DNA of 41,028 nucleotides. Origin: Clostridiales bacterium. Its GTDB lineage: Bacteria > Bacillota > Clostridia > Oscillospirales > Oscillospiraceae. The stretch lies in assembly GCA_022770345.1 (NCBI GenBank), contig JALEII010000040.1:1-41028 (forward strand), given 5' to 3'. Below the pieces are notes generated by a model. It did not search any database. It saw nothing but the letters and a program-made list of their open reading frames with translations, and was not told where the DNA came from. Positions 1 through 8,700 of the stretch are shown piece by piece. How positions within the stretch are numbered: the first letter of the stretch is position 1; each line of letters starts with the position of its first letter. The translations under genes were made by a program, and so were the position numbers.

Positions 1-123
1 TGATTGTGCTGTAATATGTGTAGGTTCTAAGCTTGCGCTCATAGGCGACAGGAAACAGCGGGGGGAACGAATGTGTTCATATGCCGCAGAAACGCGTTTT
101 GGACGAAATGGCAGACAAAGAAA

Positions 124-168
124 AAGCAGTCCCGAAAGAGGTGGAAATAGCTTCTTTCGGGACTGCTT
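124..168. terminator. 16-bp perfect hairpin, possible terminator
   Basis: Bases 124-139 are the exact reverse complement of 153-168, with a 13-base loop. On the minus strand the stem is followed by TTTTTCTTT, which suits an intrinsic terminator. On the plus strand the following sequence is only weakly T-rich. No intact gene is seen on either side, so it may have served a gene now lost or one beyond the left edge. Confidence 0.5.
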
Positions 169-440
169 ATTGCTGGTGTCATATCATATCGGAACTCTGA
201 AAAGTAGTAAATTGGTAGTAAACTATGGAAAAATCGTTGTTTTTCGTGGTTTTAGGGGGTAAATCGGGGCAAATTCAGGTAGTGCCGTGGCAGACGAAAA
301 GAATTTTGGTCATACGAAACTCTCTTTCAGGAAACCCGGGCAAAACGCCCTGCTATTTTTTCATTATATCACAGAAACAAGAAAAAAGCACTATCTTTCT
401 TTTAGGAGGGAGGTATGTGGAATCACCCCTTCCTATTCAG

Positions 441-468
441 CCCCGCTTTTTGAGCGGGGTATTTTTGT
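441..468 (+). terminator. Intrinsic terminator
   Basis: The stem CCCCGCT (441-447) pairs with AGCGGGG (453-459) across a 5-base loop and is followed by TATTTTTGTT. This is a compact, convincing plus-strand terminator. The short open frames upstream of it are not recognisable as genes. Confidence 0.6.
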
Positions 469-832
469 TAAATTGCCGGGAAAAATGTGCGTTCCGTTCT
501 TTCCAGATTCACCCCGGAACAGGCAGTACGGCTTGCTGTTTGTACCGGATTTCTTGCCGTATGTGGCAATGCGTTTGACAAGCCGTCGGCGATTGTTGCA
601 CCCTAGGAACAAATCCGGACAGCGGGAATGCCGCTCTTTGGCAAAAACCATCGGGAGGAGCGCATATCACATGAACGAAAGGCCGCCGCTTGTATCCGTG
701 ACATTCGGAGTAGCGGCGTGAGCATGGTGATTTTCTCCTAAGATCATCTTCCCGGAAGGGGAAACCAAGAAAGAATAATCATCGGAAAGGCGGGGGACTA
801 TGGAGCCCGGCACGAAAACCATTTAGGAATAT

Positions 833-1641
833 TTGAATGAAAAAACCAAAAATCAGCCACTTTTCCGGGATGATTCCGGGGAGCCCCTGACCTGCGGGCA
901 GGCCAAAGCCGAAGTGGACGCCCTGGCCGCAGGCTTGCAGGACCGGGGGTCTGGGCAGAGGACGTTCTGGTCCTCCGGTTCCCCCGGACCGCCCCTTCGC
1001 CGCGCCGGAGCAGAACACCATGGCCCCGGCAGTACTCATCTCCGGCTCCACGGGCAAGACGAAAACCGTGGTTCTGAGCCAGTATAACATCGTCAACAAT
1101 CTGGTGGATGCCGCTGCTTTCGGGGATTACCAACCGGAAGACCAGACTCCGGGCATTTTGCCTCTGTTCCGCATTTTCGGTCAGGTGCTGCTGTCCGGGA
1201 GCCTGATCCTGGACTATGCCATCCTGTTCCCGGAGACGGTTTCGGCTGACTCCGCCCTTCGCTGCGTGGAGGCCTTTGGTGTGGACCCGGATGAATGGGG
1301 ACGGCATTCTGCACATCACGGGCCGTATCAAAGAGATCATCATCCGCAACGGCGTGAATCTGTCCACCCGGCGCATTGAGGAAGCCTAGCTTTCTGTCCC
1401 CGGCGTGTCGGCTGCGGCGGTGGTGGGCATTCCGCATCCGCAGCAGGGAGAGGTGCCGGCGGCCATGGCGGTGTCTGACCGGACCGAGGCGGAATGAATG
1501 GCTGATTTGGCGGGAAAGCTGCCGAAAAATGAGATTTCGGTCCGTATTGTGCTTGCGGAAAGCATCCCCTTGGCCCACTCCGGCAAGCCGGACAAGCAGA
1601 CCATTCAAAAATTTCTCCAAAAGGCAAAAAATTCCCGGTGA
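833..1641 (+). pseudogene. Decayed acyl-CoA synthetase (AMP-binding) gene
   Basis: Remnants of an adenylate-forming acyl-CoA synthetase lie in order but in different frames. About 833-960 reads as an N-terminal segment (NEKTKNQPLF, then LTCGQAKAEVDALAAGL). About 1038-1075 carries STGKTKTVVLSQYNIVNN, a worn copy of the SSGTTGKPKGVVLSH phosphate-binding loop. From 1291 another frame gives DGILHITGRIKEIIIRNGVN and then RRIEEA, the C-terminal hinge and lid of the family. In that frame a TAG interrupts at 1387-1389 and a TGA at 1495-1497 before the natural-looking end at 1639-1641, with SGKPDK near the position of the conserved lysine motif. Most of the central catalytic domain, some 200 or more residues, is missing. 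The gene cannot make a working enzyme. The terminator just after it is intact. Assignment to the superfamily is firm; the exact substrate cannot be told. Confidence 0.8.
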
Positions 1642-1676
1642 AAGCCAGAATCCTGGTTTTCACCGGGGTGTTTTTT
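1634..1676. terminator. Bidirectional intrinsic terminator
   Basis: CCCGGTGAAA (1634-1643) pairs with TTTCACCGGG (1658-1667), with a further short CCAG/CTGG pairing inside. On the plus strand GTGTTTTTTACTTTT follows; on the minus strand AATTTTTTGCC follows. It lies between the convergent acyl-CoA synthetase relic and cbiL, and the T-run overlaps the stop codon of cbiL. It would end the uptake operon on the minus strand. Confidence 0.75.
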
Positions 1677-2367
1677 ACTTTTCCGGGACAATGACCGTGG
1701 CAAAGTAGCTGATTTTCTCCGGCAGGTCCTCCATGGTTTGGAATACTTGCTCCGTGGGGAGACCGCAGTCGGCTACCATGGCGGATTTGTCCGCCAGCCC
1801 CTGCCGTTCCAGGGCCTGGGCCGTGCTGGCCATGGCGCTGCCGGATTTCATCAGGACTTTCGTCCCCGGCTGGGCCAAGGCAGTGTCCAAATCGGTTTTT
1901 CCCGCCGGGTAAATGTGGAGAGGGGCTTCCGGCTCCGTCAGGCTTCGGCCCAGTGCGGCAGCCACAGCGCAGAAGCTGGGCACACCGGGGACCATTTCCA
2001 CCCGGAAGCCCATGGAACGGACCACATCCAGCACATAGTAGGCCGTGGCGTAAATGGACACGTCCCCCAGGTTCACCATGGCCACATCCCTGCCGGTTTC
2101 CAGAACAGTCGCGATTCGCTCCGCTGCCTTCCGGTAGCCCGCCTTCCGGGCGGATATCTGCCGGGCCATGGCAAATTCCAGAGGCAGGATTTCTTTGCCG
2201 GTCAGGTCCACTGCGCCTCTTGCAATCTCCAGGGCCAGCATTTCCCCGGAGGCGGTCCGGGGTGCGGCGATCACCGGGCAGTTTTCCAAGATTCGGCAGG
2301 CTTTCCGGGTCAGCAATTCCGGGTCCCCGGGGCCGACACCCACGGCGTAAAAGGTTCCGTTGTTCAT
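1675..2367 (-). CDS. cbiL: Cobalt-factor II C20-methyltransferase CbiL
   Basis: This cytoplasmic SAM-dependent methyltransferase adds the C20 methyl group to cobalt-factor II in the anaerobic corrin pathway. At 230 residues it has the normal length of the tetrapyrrole methylase family. The N-terminal VGVGPGD loop (residues 9-15), the VNLGDVSIYATAYY block and the VPGVPSF motif are characteristic of the CbiL/CobI branch. The ATG has an upstream GGAG. It is the last gene of the uptake operon, 13 bases after the BtuD-like ATPase gene, and is separated from all the other cbi genes, which sit in the operon starting at 23904. It is therefore expected to follow the riboswitch at 11205-11360. Family assignment is confident; the methylated position is inferred from motif resemblance and from the absence of another CbiL in the main operon. 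Confidence 0.92.
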   Translation of the reverse strand: MNNGTFYAVGVGPGDPELLTRKACRILENCPVIAAPRTASGEMLALEIARGAVDLTGKEILPLEFAMARQISARKAGYRKAAERIATVLETGRDVAMVNLGDVSIYATAYYVLDVVRSMGFRVEMVPGVPSFCAVAAALGRSLTEPEAPLHIYPAGKTDLDTALAQPGTKVLMKSGSAMASTAQALERQGLADKSAMVADCGLPTEQVFQTMEDLPEKISYFATVIVPEK

Positions 2368-2380
2368 ACAGGTTCTCCAA

Positions 2381-3475
2381 TCAAAGGGAATGTTCTACGG
2401 GAATGCCCGCAGCTTTTGCTATGGAAATCAGGGGCGCATTGGGCAGTTCCGCCTCCGGCCCTGCCAGAACGACCCGGCGGCACTGACGCATCCTGTTCAG
2501 TGCTTCTTGCAGCGTTTCCTCCGGGATGGGCCGGAAGGGCGGGGCGGAAATGACTTCTGCCGCCAGCAGCCGGGCCAGCCGATGGTCCAGGTCGTTGGTG
2601 TACAGAATGCCGGTGGCGAATGGGATGTTTTCCCGCTGCAGCTTCCGGTAAAGGGGGATGCCCGTTCCGGCACCCGCCAGCACGAAGATTTCCGGTGTGT
2701 CCCCGGCGGGCTTTTTCAGTTCGATGCTGCCGAACAGGGGATCAAAATAGCCGTCCTCGATGTCATAGAGCCGCCGGATGGCCTGCTCCTCGAAAATCTC
2801 CCCGGGCTCTCCGTAGCCAAATTGCGTGTCACCTTTGACGGTGAGAATACGGTCGGCAACTTTCTCTGCCAGGTCAATCTCATGCAGGGACATGATGACG
2901 GTGATATTATTCTTCCGGGCCATACGGGTCAGGATGGAGAGCAGGTCCAGCTTGTGCCGCACGTCCAGGAAAGAGGTCGGCTCGTCCAGCAGGATCATCT
3001 CCGGCTCCTGGCAGAGGGCACGGGCCAGGAGAATGCGCTGGCGCTGGCCGTCGGAAATGGCGTTGAAATCCCGGTCGGAAAGGTCCAGAGCGTGGACCGT
3101 TTCCATGGCCGCATCCACCACGGCTTCATCCCTGTGGGTCAGCACGCCAAGGCGGCCGGTGTAGGGATAGCGGCCGGTGGCCACAATGTCCCGGCAGGTG
3201 GTCAGGTCCACCTTGATGCGCTCGGTGAGAATGACCGCCAGTCTTTTGGAAAGCTCCCGGTAGGAAATGGTCTGCATATCACGGCCTTCCAGGAAAATAG
3301 AGCCGGAAATGGGGGCCAGTTCCCGGGCAATGGTTTTCAGCAATGTGGATTTTCCTGCCCCGTTTGGCCCGATCAGGGCGATTATTTCGCCTTTCCGGAC
3401 CTCCAGGGAGATATTGCGGATGACCGGGACCTTGTGATAGCCGATGGTCAGGTCGTTGATGGAAAAATAGGCCAT
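2381..3475 (-). CDS. btuD: BtuD-like ABC transporter ATPase with C-terminal extension
   Basis: This is the ATP-hydrolysing subunit of a FecCD/BtuCD-type importer, acting on the cytoplasmic face of the membrane. The first 250 or so residues are a standard nucleotide-binding domain: Walker A GPNGAGKST near residue 37, the variant signature ISDGQRQR, Walker B MILLDEPTS and the switch histidine in MSLHEID. At 364 residues it is about 110 longer than a simple BtuD/FhuC subunit. The extension contains a Rossmann-like stretch (FVLAGAGTG) and a second block (VVLAGPEAELPNA) of unknown role. The start at 3475 is chosen because its ATG overlaps the permease stop in TAATG and the homology begins there; the frame stays open further upstream, but only as a shadow of the permease gene. 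Substrate assignment as corrinoid rests on the riboswitch upstream and on neighbouring cbiL. Confidence 0.85.
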   Translation of the reverse strand: MAYFSINDLTIGYHKVPVIRNISLEVRKGEIIALIGPNGAGKSTLLKTIARELAPISGSIFLEGRDMQTISYRELSKRLAVILTERIKVDLTTCRDIVATGRYPYTGRLGVLTHRDEAVVDAAMETVHALDLSDRDFNAISDGQRQRILLARALCQEPEMILLDEPTSFLDVRHKLDLLSILTRMARKNNITVIMSLHEIDLAEKVADRILTVKGDTQFGYGEPGEIFEEQAIRRLYDIEDGYFDPLFGSIELKKPAGDTPEIFVLAGAGTGIPLYRKLQRENIPFATGILYTNDLDHRLARLLAAEVISAPPFRPIPEETLQEALNRMRQCRRVVLAGPEAELPNAPLISIAKAAGIPVEHSL

Positions 3476-4548
3476 TACCGCCGCCCTCCTTTCTTCCGGA
3501 GCATCATGTAAATGACCACCGGTGCGCCGAAAATGGAGGTCACGGTGCTGATATTCAGCTCCGTGGGGGCGAAAGCCGTTCGTGCGATCAGGTCGCAGAG
3601 CATACAGAATACGCCGCCGCCCAGGAACGTGGCAGGGATGACCACCAGGGGCTTGGAGGTGTTCAGGCTGTGCTTCATCAGGAAGGGCACGGCGATGCCC
3701 ACAAAGGAAATAGGTCCTGCGAAGGCCGTCACCGTGGCGGAGAGAATGCTGGAAAGCAGGATGAGAGCCGTGCGGAATACCTTGATGTTCACGCCCATGC
3801 TCTGGGCGTAGGCTTCGCCCAGCTGATAGGCCCCGATGGGCTTTGCCATCAGGAAGGTGATGAGGGTTGTAATGCCCACCACAATGCCGGCAACGCCTAC
3901 GTTGCTCCAACTCATGCCGGAGAAGCTGCCCTTGGACCAGTTGTGGAGGTTCACAATGTCGGAATCCGCAGCAAAGGTCACGGTGAAATCCGTAATGGCC
4001 GTGCAGATGTAGCCAATCATGATACCGGCCACCAACAGGGTGGACATATTGGGGATCCGCCGGGAAAAGAGCAGAATGAAGCCCACGGACAGCAGGGAAC
4101 CGATGAACGCCGCCAGAATCAGCGTGTAGGAGGAAACGATTCCGAAAGCCTCCATGAAATAGATCATGGCAAAGGCCACGACCATTTTGGCACCGCTGGA
4201 AATACCCAGCACAAAGGGGCCTGCAATGGGATTTTCAAAGAAGGTCTGCAGCAGAAAGCCGGACAGGGACAGGGCTCCGCCCAGAATCGCCGCCATGAAG
4301 ATACGGGGCAGGCGAATTTTCCAGATGATGTTGACTTCCGTGGAATTTCCGGCTTTCGTCAGCAGAATTTCCACGATACGGGAAAGGGGGATGGGCACAT
4401 TGCCGATGTTGATGTTCAGCACGGTGATGCAGCAAAAGGCCAGGATCAGCACCAGAAAGACCAGCACATACCTGGCCCGCCGCCGGATCTGAGAAACCCG
4501 GTACGCCCCGGCCGAAGCCGGGGCGGGGATAGAAGTGTTGTTTTTCAT
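3475..4548 (-). CDS. btuC: BtuC-like ABC transporter permease (FecCD family)
   Basis: This polytopic inner-membrane permease would form a homodimer for import of corrinoids, or of siderophores or heme in related systems. Its 357 residues contain about ten hydrophobic helices. Family hallmarks include RLPR following the first helices, GAxLSLSG-type glycine-rich turns (GGALSLSGFLLQ), the PIAGPFVLGISSGA loop that contacts the ATPase, and AGPISFVGIAVP in the C-terminal third. The ATG at 4548 follows the BtuF-like stop by a single base. Transport of cobalamin is inferred from context: a cobalamin riboswitch governs the operon and a cobalamin biosynthesis gene ends it. Confidence 0.87.
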   Translation of the reverse strand: MKNNTSIPAPASAGAYRVSQIRRRARYVLVFLVLILAFCCITVLNINIGNVPIPLSRIVEILLTKAGNSTEVNIIWKIRLPRIFMAAILGGALSLSGFLLQTFFENPIAGPFVLGISSGAKMVVAFAMIYFMEAFGIVSSYTLILAAFIGSLLSVGFILLFSRRIPNMSTLLVAGIMIGYICTAITDFTVTFAADSDIVNLHNWSKGSFSGMSWSNVGVAGIVVGITTLITFLMAKPIGAYQLGEAYAQSMGVNIKVFRTALILLSSILSATVTAFAGPISFVGIAVPFLMKHSLNTSKPLVVIPATFLGGGVFCMLCDLIARTAFAPTELNISTVTSIFGAPVVIYMMLRKKGGRR

Positions 4549-4549
4549 G

Positions 4550-5779
4550 TTAAGAAACCTTTGTCAGGAAGGTCATGGCGCTTTCGTCGCCGTCGGTGAG
4601 CACATGATGGATGTCCCGGATCATTTCGCCCACGATGTCCGTGGCTTGATAGAAGGACTTGCCGGTGCACCAGACGTTGCCCTCCTTCACGGCCTTGAAG
4701 TCGGCAAACAGCGCATCCTTGGCCAGCAGCTCGTCGATAGAGGAAATGGGAGCATCAATGGAGGCGTTGTAGATGAGAACGTCCGCATCCACCGCCGTGG
4801 CGTAAAAATTCTCCATGGTGATGGAAATAGATGTGGCGGTCTGGTCCGTGATCAGGTTCTCGAAGGCGTACTTGCCGCCGGCCAACGCAATCATCTTGGG
4901 AATGTAATCCGTGGGCTTGCGGATGACGATGGAGCCGTCGGAGTTCACATAGAAGAAGGCCACGGTCTTGCCGGTGTTCTCGAAGTTCTCCAGCTGACGG
5001 ATGATGTCCGCTTGCTGATCGAAGAAGGCAGCGGCCTCCGCTTCTTTGCCCACCAGGGCGGCGTAGAGTTTGATCCACTCGGTCCGGCCCAGAGGGTAAC
5101 TTTCGTAGCTGGAACGGTCCACCAGTACGGGAATGCCCAGGTCCTCGATCATTTCCTTCACCTTAGGGGTGTGGTAGATCATGGTGGACTCAATGGCCAG
5201 GTCACATTCCTCATTGATGAGCATTTCGTAGTCCGGTTCGCTGTACTTTCCGGCAAAGAGAATGCTGCCGTTGTTCAGGCCCTCCACGGCGGCATCGATG
5301 TACCAGCCGGAGGCCTGCACACCGGTCATGTGGATAGCGTCCACGGCGTCCATGGCGCTGAACAGAGCCATGGCGGAGGTGGCGGCCAGGTAAATGTGGC
5401 TGATGGGCTGTTGCAGCACGGTGATGCTGTCGTCCAGCCCGTCAGGGACTGCTGCCCCCTCCGGGACCACCAGGAAATCGCCACCGTCCACGATGCGGAT
5501 AAGCGTGTAGCCGCCTTCATAGCGATAAAGATGGAAGCACTGGGCGTAAAGCAGTTCCGTCTCCTCCTGGAAGGTCAGACCGCTGATCTCCGGGGCCGCC
5601 GCCTCCGGCTCGGTGGCCGGGGCGGTGGTGTTTTCAGTGGAGGAAGGGACGGAGGGCTGCGTGGCGGGGGTAGTGGCCGCATCCGTGGCCTTGAGCGTGT
5701 TGGCTGCGCAGGCACCCAGCGTCAGGGTCAGGACCAGCGCCAGAACCAGCGCCGTCAGGCGTTGAAAAACTTTGTTCAT
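4550..5779 (-). CDS. btuF: BtuF-like substrate-binding lipoprotein
   Basis: This is an extracellular, membrane-tethered substrate-binding protein that would deliver a corrinoid to the BtuC/BtuD pair. The 409-residue product begins with a lipoprotein signal peptide whose lipobox LGAC puts the acylated cysteine at residue 24. A Thr/Pro/Ala-rich linker follows to about residue 65. The TroA/FepB-type two-lobe binding domain follows, recognisable in IHMTGVQASGWY, the EECDLAIES segment, IPVLVDRSSY and the GKTVAFFYVN start of the second lobe. The ATG overlaps the stop of the giant upstream gene in ATGA, which implies translational coupling. The first lobe resembles the C-terminal end of that upstream protein (compare IMGLAFLEEIKLEHAEYLKL with ISGLTFQEETELLYAQCFHL), so the pair probably arose by duplication. 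The ligand is inferred, not seen. Confidence 0.85.
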   Translation of the reverse strand: MNKVFQRLTALVLALVLTLTLGACAANTLKATDAATTPATQPSVPSSTENTTAPATEPEAAAPEISGLTFQEETELLYAQCFHLYRYEGGYTLIRIVDGGDFLVVPEGAAVPDGLDDSITVLQQPISHIYLAATSAMALFSAMDAVDAIHMTGVQASGWYIDAAVEGLNNGSILFAGKYSEPDYEMLINEECDLAIESTMIYHTPKVKEMIEDLGIPVLVDRSSYESYPLGRTEWIKLYAALVGKEAEAAAFFDQQADIIRQLENFENTGKTVAFFYVNSDGSIVIRKPTDYIPKMIALAGGKYAFENLITDQTATSISITMENFYATAVDADVLIYNASIDAPISSIDELLAKDALFADFKAVKEGNVWCTGKSFYQATDIVGEMIRDIHHVLTDGDESAMTFLTKVS

Positions 5780-8700
5780 GCGTTCTTTTCCTCCTGAGCG
5801 GTAATTTCTTTGATCATGTTGTCGGCCAGGTCCTCATTGCCCAGCAGGATGCCATAGAGCCGCAGCCAATCGGCCTGGGCCAGGACGTCCTTCTCGTCGG
5901 CGGAGCGGTCGATGAGCATGGGGACGTCCAGCACGGCGAATCGGTCTGCCAGGGCATCATAGCGGTCCCGGAACTCCACGGCGGTCAGATCCTCCCGGTC
6001 CTTTCCGGCTTCCTCCTTGCGCTCCTTGAGGGTCTCCTCGCTGAGCGGCAGCAGCTTGCCGGAGGTCAGGACCAGATCAATATCTGCCTTGACGAGGGCC
6101 TTGTAGTCGGGCTTGTCCCAGGTGCCGCCGTAGACCAGGCCGCCGTCAGCAAAGGCCTTGGCAAGGGCTTTGTTTTCGGTCTCCTTCACGCCCAGAGCCT
6201 TGATGATGCCCAGGGAATCAAAGGCTTCCAGGGTGTCCAGAGGCACTTCGTCCATCAGGAAAAGGCTCTTGGAGGGAAGGGGCACGATCAGGTATTCCTT
6301 TTCCAAACCGGCGGGCAGTTCCGTGTCCTCGGGGACCAGCAGGTAGCGGAGGATGGGCTGCTTGTACAGCTCGGAAATGTAGTCGGCCTTGATCTGGGCG
6401 TTGTCGGTGGATTCCTCCTCGGAGGCGATGCTGCTGCCGGAAGCCGCAGCCTGGGCGGCCTTGCCGGCTTCGGCCAGAGCCTTCCGGGCTTCGTCGGTGT
6501 CCAGAACGGTGTCCTTGGTCAGATCGATCTCCGCCAGAACGATGCCGTCCTCATAGCGGAACAGCTTCAGATACTCGGCGTGCTCCAGCTTGATCTCCTC
6601 CAGGAAGGCCAGCCCCATGATGTCGGGGGCCTCGGTGCTGAGGGTGTCGCTCTTCGTGGTACTGCCGGGCTTTGCATCCGTGTCCTTCAGTTCCACAAAG
6701 ATGGTGTATTCGATCTCGTGGGCGGCGGACATCTTGGTGGTCATGCCCAGAATGCGGTTGTTCTTGTTCAGCTCCACGGGAATGGTAAAGACGGAATTGC
6801 CGGCGGAGTAATAGATGCTGCCGGAGGCCTTCACATGGGCGTAAGCCGTGGGAGAGCCGCTGGCGCTGACGAACTGGATGGTGGCATAGGCCTTACCGTT
6901 CTTTACCGTCACCTTGGTGCAGACGATGCGGGCCCGGCCGGAGCCACCGGAGAAGGAGAAGTTGTCAGGGGCATATACACCGTCCTTCAGGTGGGTGGAG
7001 TTGTTCACTACGGTGGTGGAACCGGAGGTATCGATCTCGTTGCGGGATTCGTCGTCGGGCTTCTCCGGGTCTACGGGGGTCACGGGCACGTCGGGTTTCG
7101 TGGGTGTGGGCGGCACGTCGGGGGTGTCCACGTCGCCGATCTTCACCAGAGAATCGGACAGGAAGGTCACGGTTCGGTCATACCACTTGTTATTTTTCTT
7201 GCTGTGGGCGGCGATGCTCAGCGGGGCATCCAACTCGGAAACAGGCACGGTGTAGGTGTACTTGCCTTCTGCATCGGTCTGGAAGGGGGACCAGGTACGC
7301 TTATCCGCTGCGTCGGCCTGGGCACTGGTACCGGCGTAGAGGTAATCGTAGCCCGTGCCGCTGAGGGTCAGGGTTGCGACCATTTCACCGTTGAGTACAT
7401 CCAGCTTGGCGCTGACGATCCTGAACATGTCCGCATCACACTGGGTGGTGATGGTGTAGCTGCCGTCGGTGGCGGTGCGCTTCTTGGCGGACAGGTCCAG
7501 CGTCACAGACCGGTTGTACCACTTGTCGTTCTTCTTGCTGTGGGAAGCAATGGCGATTGGCTTGCCGGGGTTCTCCACCGTCAGGGTGTAGGTATAGAAG
7601 CCGCGGGTCTCGCCATTGATGGTGCAGTTGACAATTTTGGCTGGGGCCCAGTTGCCCGGGTCGGCATCGGCCTGAGCGCCAGTACCGGCGTAGAGGTAAT
7701 CGTAGCCCGTGCCGCTGAGGGTCAGGGTCAGGGAGTATTTGCCGTCCTTGGCGGTCAGAATGGCCCGGACCACCTTAAACATATCCGCACCGGTCTGGGC
7801 GGGCACGTTGTACACGCCGTCGGCCACGGTGTCGCTGGGAGTATCCGGTTCACTCGGGTCTACGGGAGCGGAGCCAATGCGGGGCAGGTAGTCACTGAGG
7901 ACCAGGTAATCCTGCTTTTCCAGCCAGCCGGAGGAGCTGTGCCGCAGGAAGGGAATGGGGCTTCCCAGGGCGCTCTTGGGCAGGGTGATGGTGTAAATTT
8001 TGTAGCCGAAGCCGATGGGGGTGTAGTCCTCATAAGTCACGGCATTGGCATCCCGCAGGGAAGTATCGTCGGACAGCAGACCGAAGTACAGCTTGTCGTA
8101 GGTCTTGGACCGACACACCCACAGAATGGTGACGGTATCGCCGGAGACAATCAGCGTGGAATCGCTGTCCACCGGGAAGCTGCGGTTGTTGTTCCGCTGC
8201 AGCTGGGCGTAGGCGTTGCCGAAGAGGTCATAGGTGCCGTCGGTGTAGTAGGACAGGTCGAAGGTCCGGCCAAAGTTTGGAATGTTCAGGAAATAGGTCT
8301 GGGTGGTGTCCCAGCTGCCGTCGGAGAAGCCGGTGACGGCGGGGATGGACACGCCTTGCTTGTTGCTGGACACGGTAAAGACGAAGGTGGTGGTGCCGTC
8401 GGCGTTTACCGTGCCGGTCACATAGCCGCTCTTGTCCTGATCGAACCGGCTGCCCAGATACAGCTTGTCGGCAATCTTTGCGGAGTTGTTGCCGGCGGCC
8501 TTGCCGGTAATGGTCACGGTGATGGTGTCGCTCTTCATGGCTGCGGAGGAGGCGCTGATCTTGAAGCTCTGCTCCACCTCGCTTCCGCCGGCGATCATGT
8601 GGATGTCGGCATCATCGATGCGAGTCTCCGTATCGTCCCGGAGCCGGGGCAGATAGTCGGAAAGCACCAGGTAATCCTGCTTTTCCAGCCAGCCGTTGGT

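Larger units (their letters stand above)
1..780. other. Non-coding or decayed left flank, no intact gene recognised
   Basis: Short open frames exist here on both strands, but none has a recognisable domain, a matched ribosome site and a coherent composition. Two hairpins are visible, at 124-168 and 441-459. A short direct repeat TAGTAAA occurs at 205-211 and 216-222. Around 655-776 one frame reads GVSMVIFS and a neighbouring frame reads IIFPEGETKKE, which loosely resembles the FPEG block of PlsC-type acyltransferases. If real, this could be the upstream part of the broken acyl-CoA synthetase at 833-1641, because Aas-type enzymes join the two domains. That link is tentative. The stretch is best treated as eroded sequence between functional units. 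Confidence 0.5.

Noticed and set aside
205-222. Direct repeat TAGTAAA-N4-TAGTAAA as a possible phage attachment core
   Set aside because: No integrase, excisionase or tRNA gene fragment lies next to it and no second copy bounds an element in the window.
335-361. GGGC-AAAAC-GCCC plus T-run as another terminator
   Set aside because: The stem is only four pairs and no gene precedes it; too weak to list as a feature.
3475-4548. Iron-siderophore or heme transporter instead of corrinoid transporter
   Set aside because: The families overlap and cannot be separated by motif alone, but a cobalamin riboswitch heads the operon and cbiL ends it. Kept as a minor alternative.
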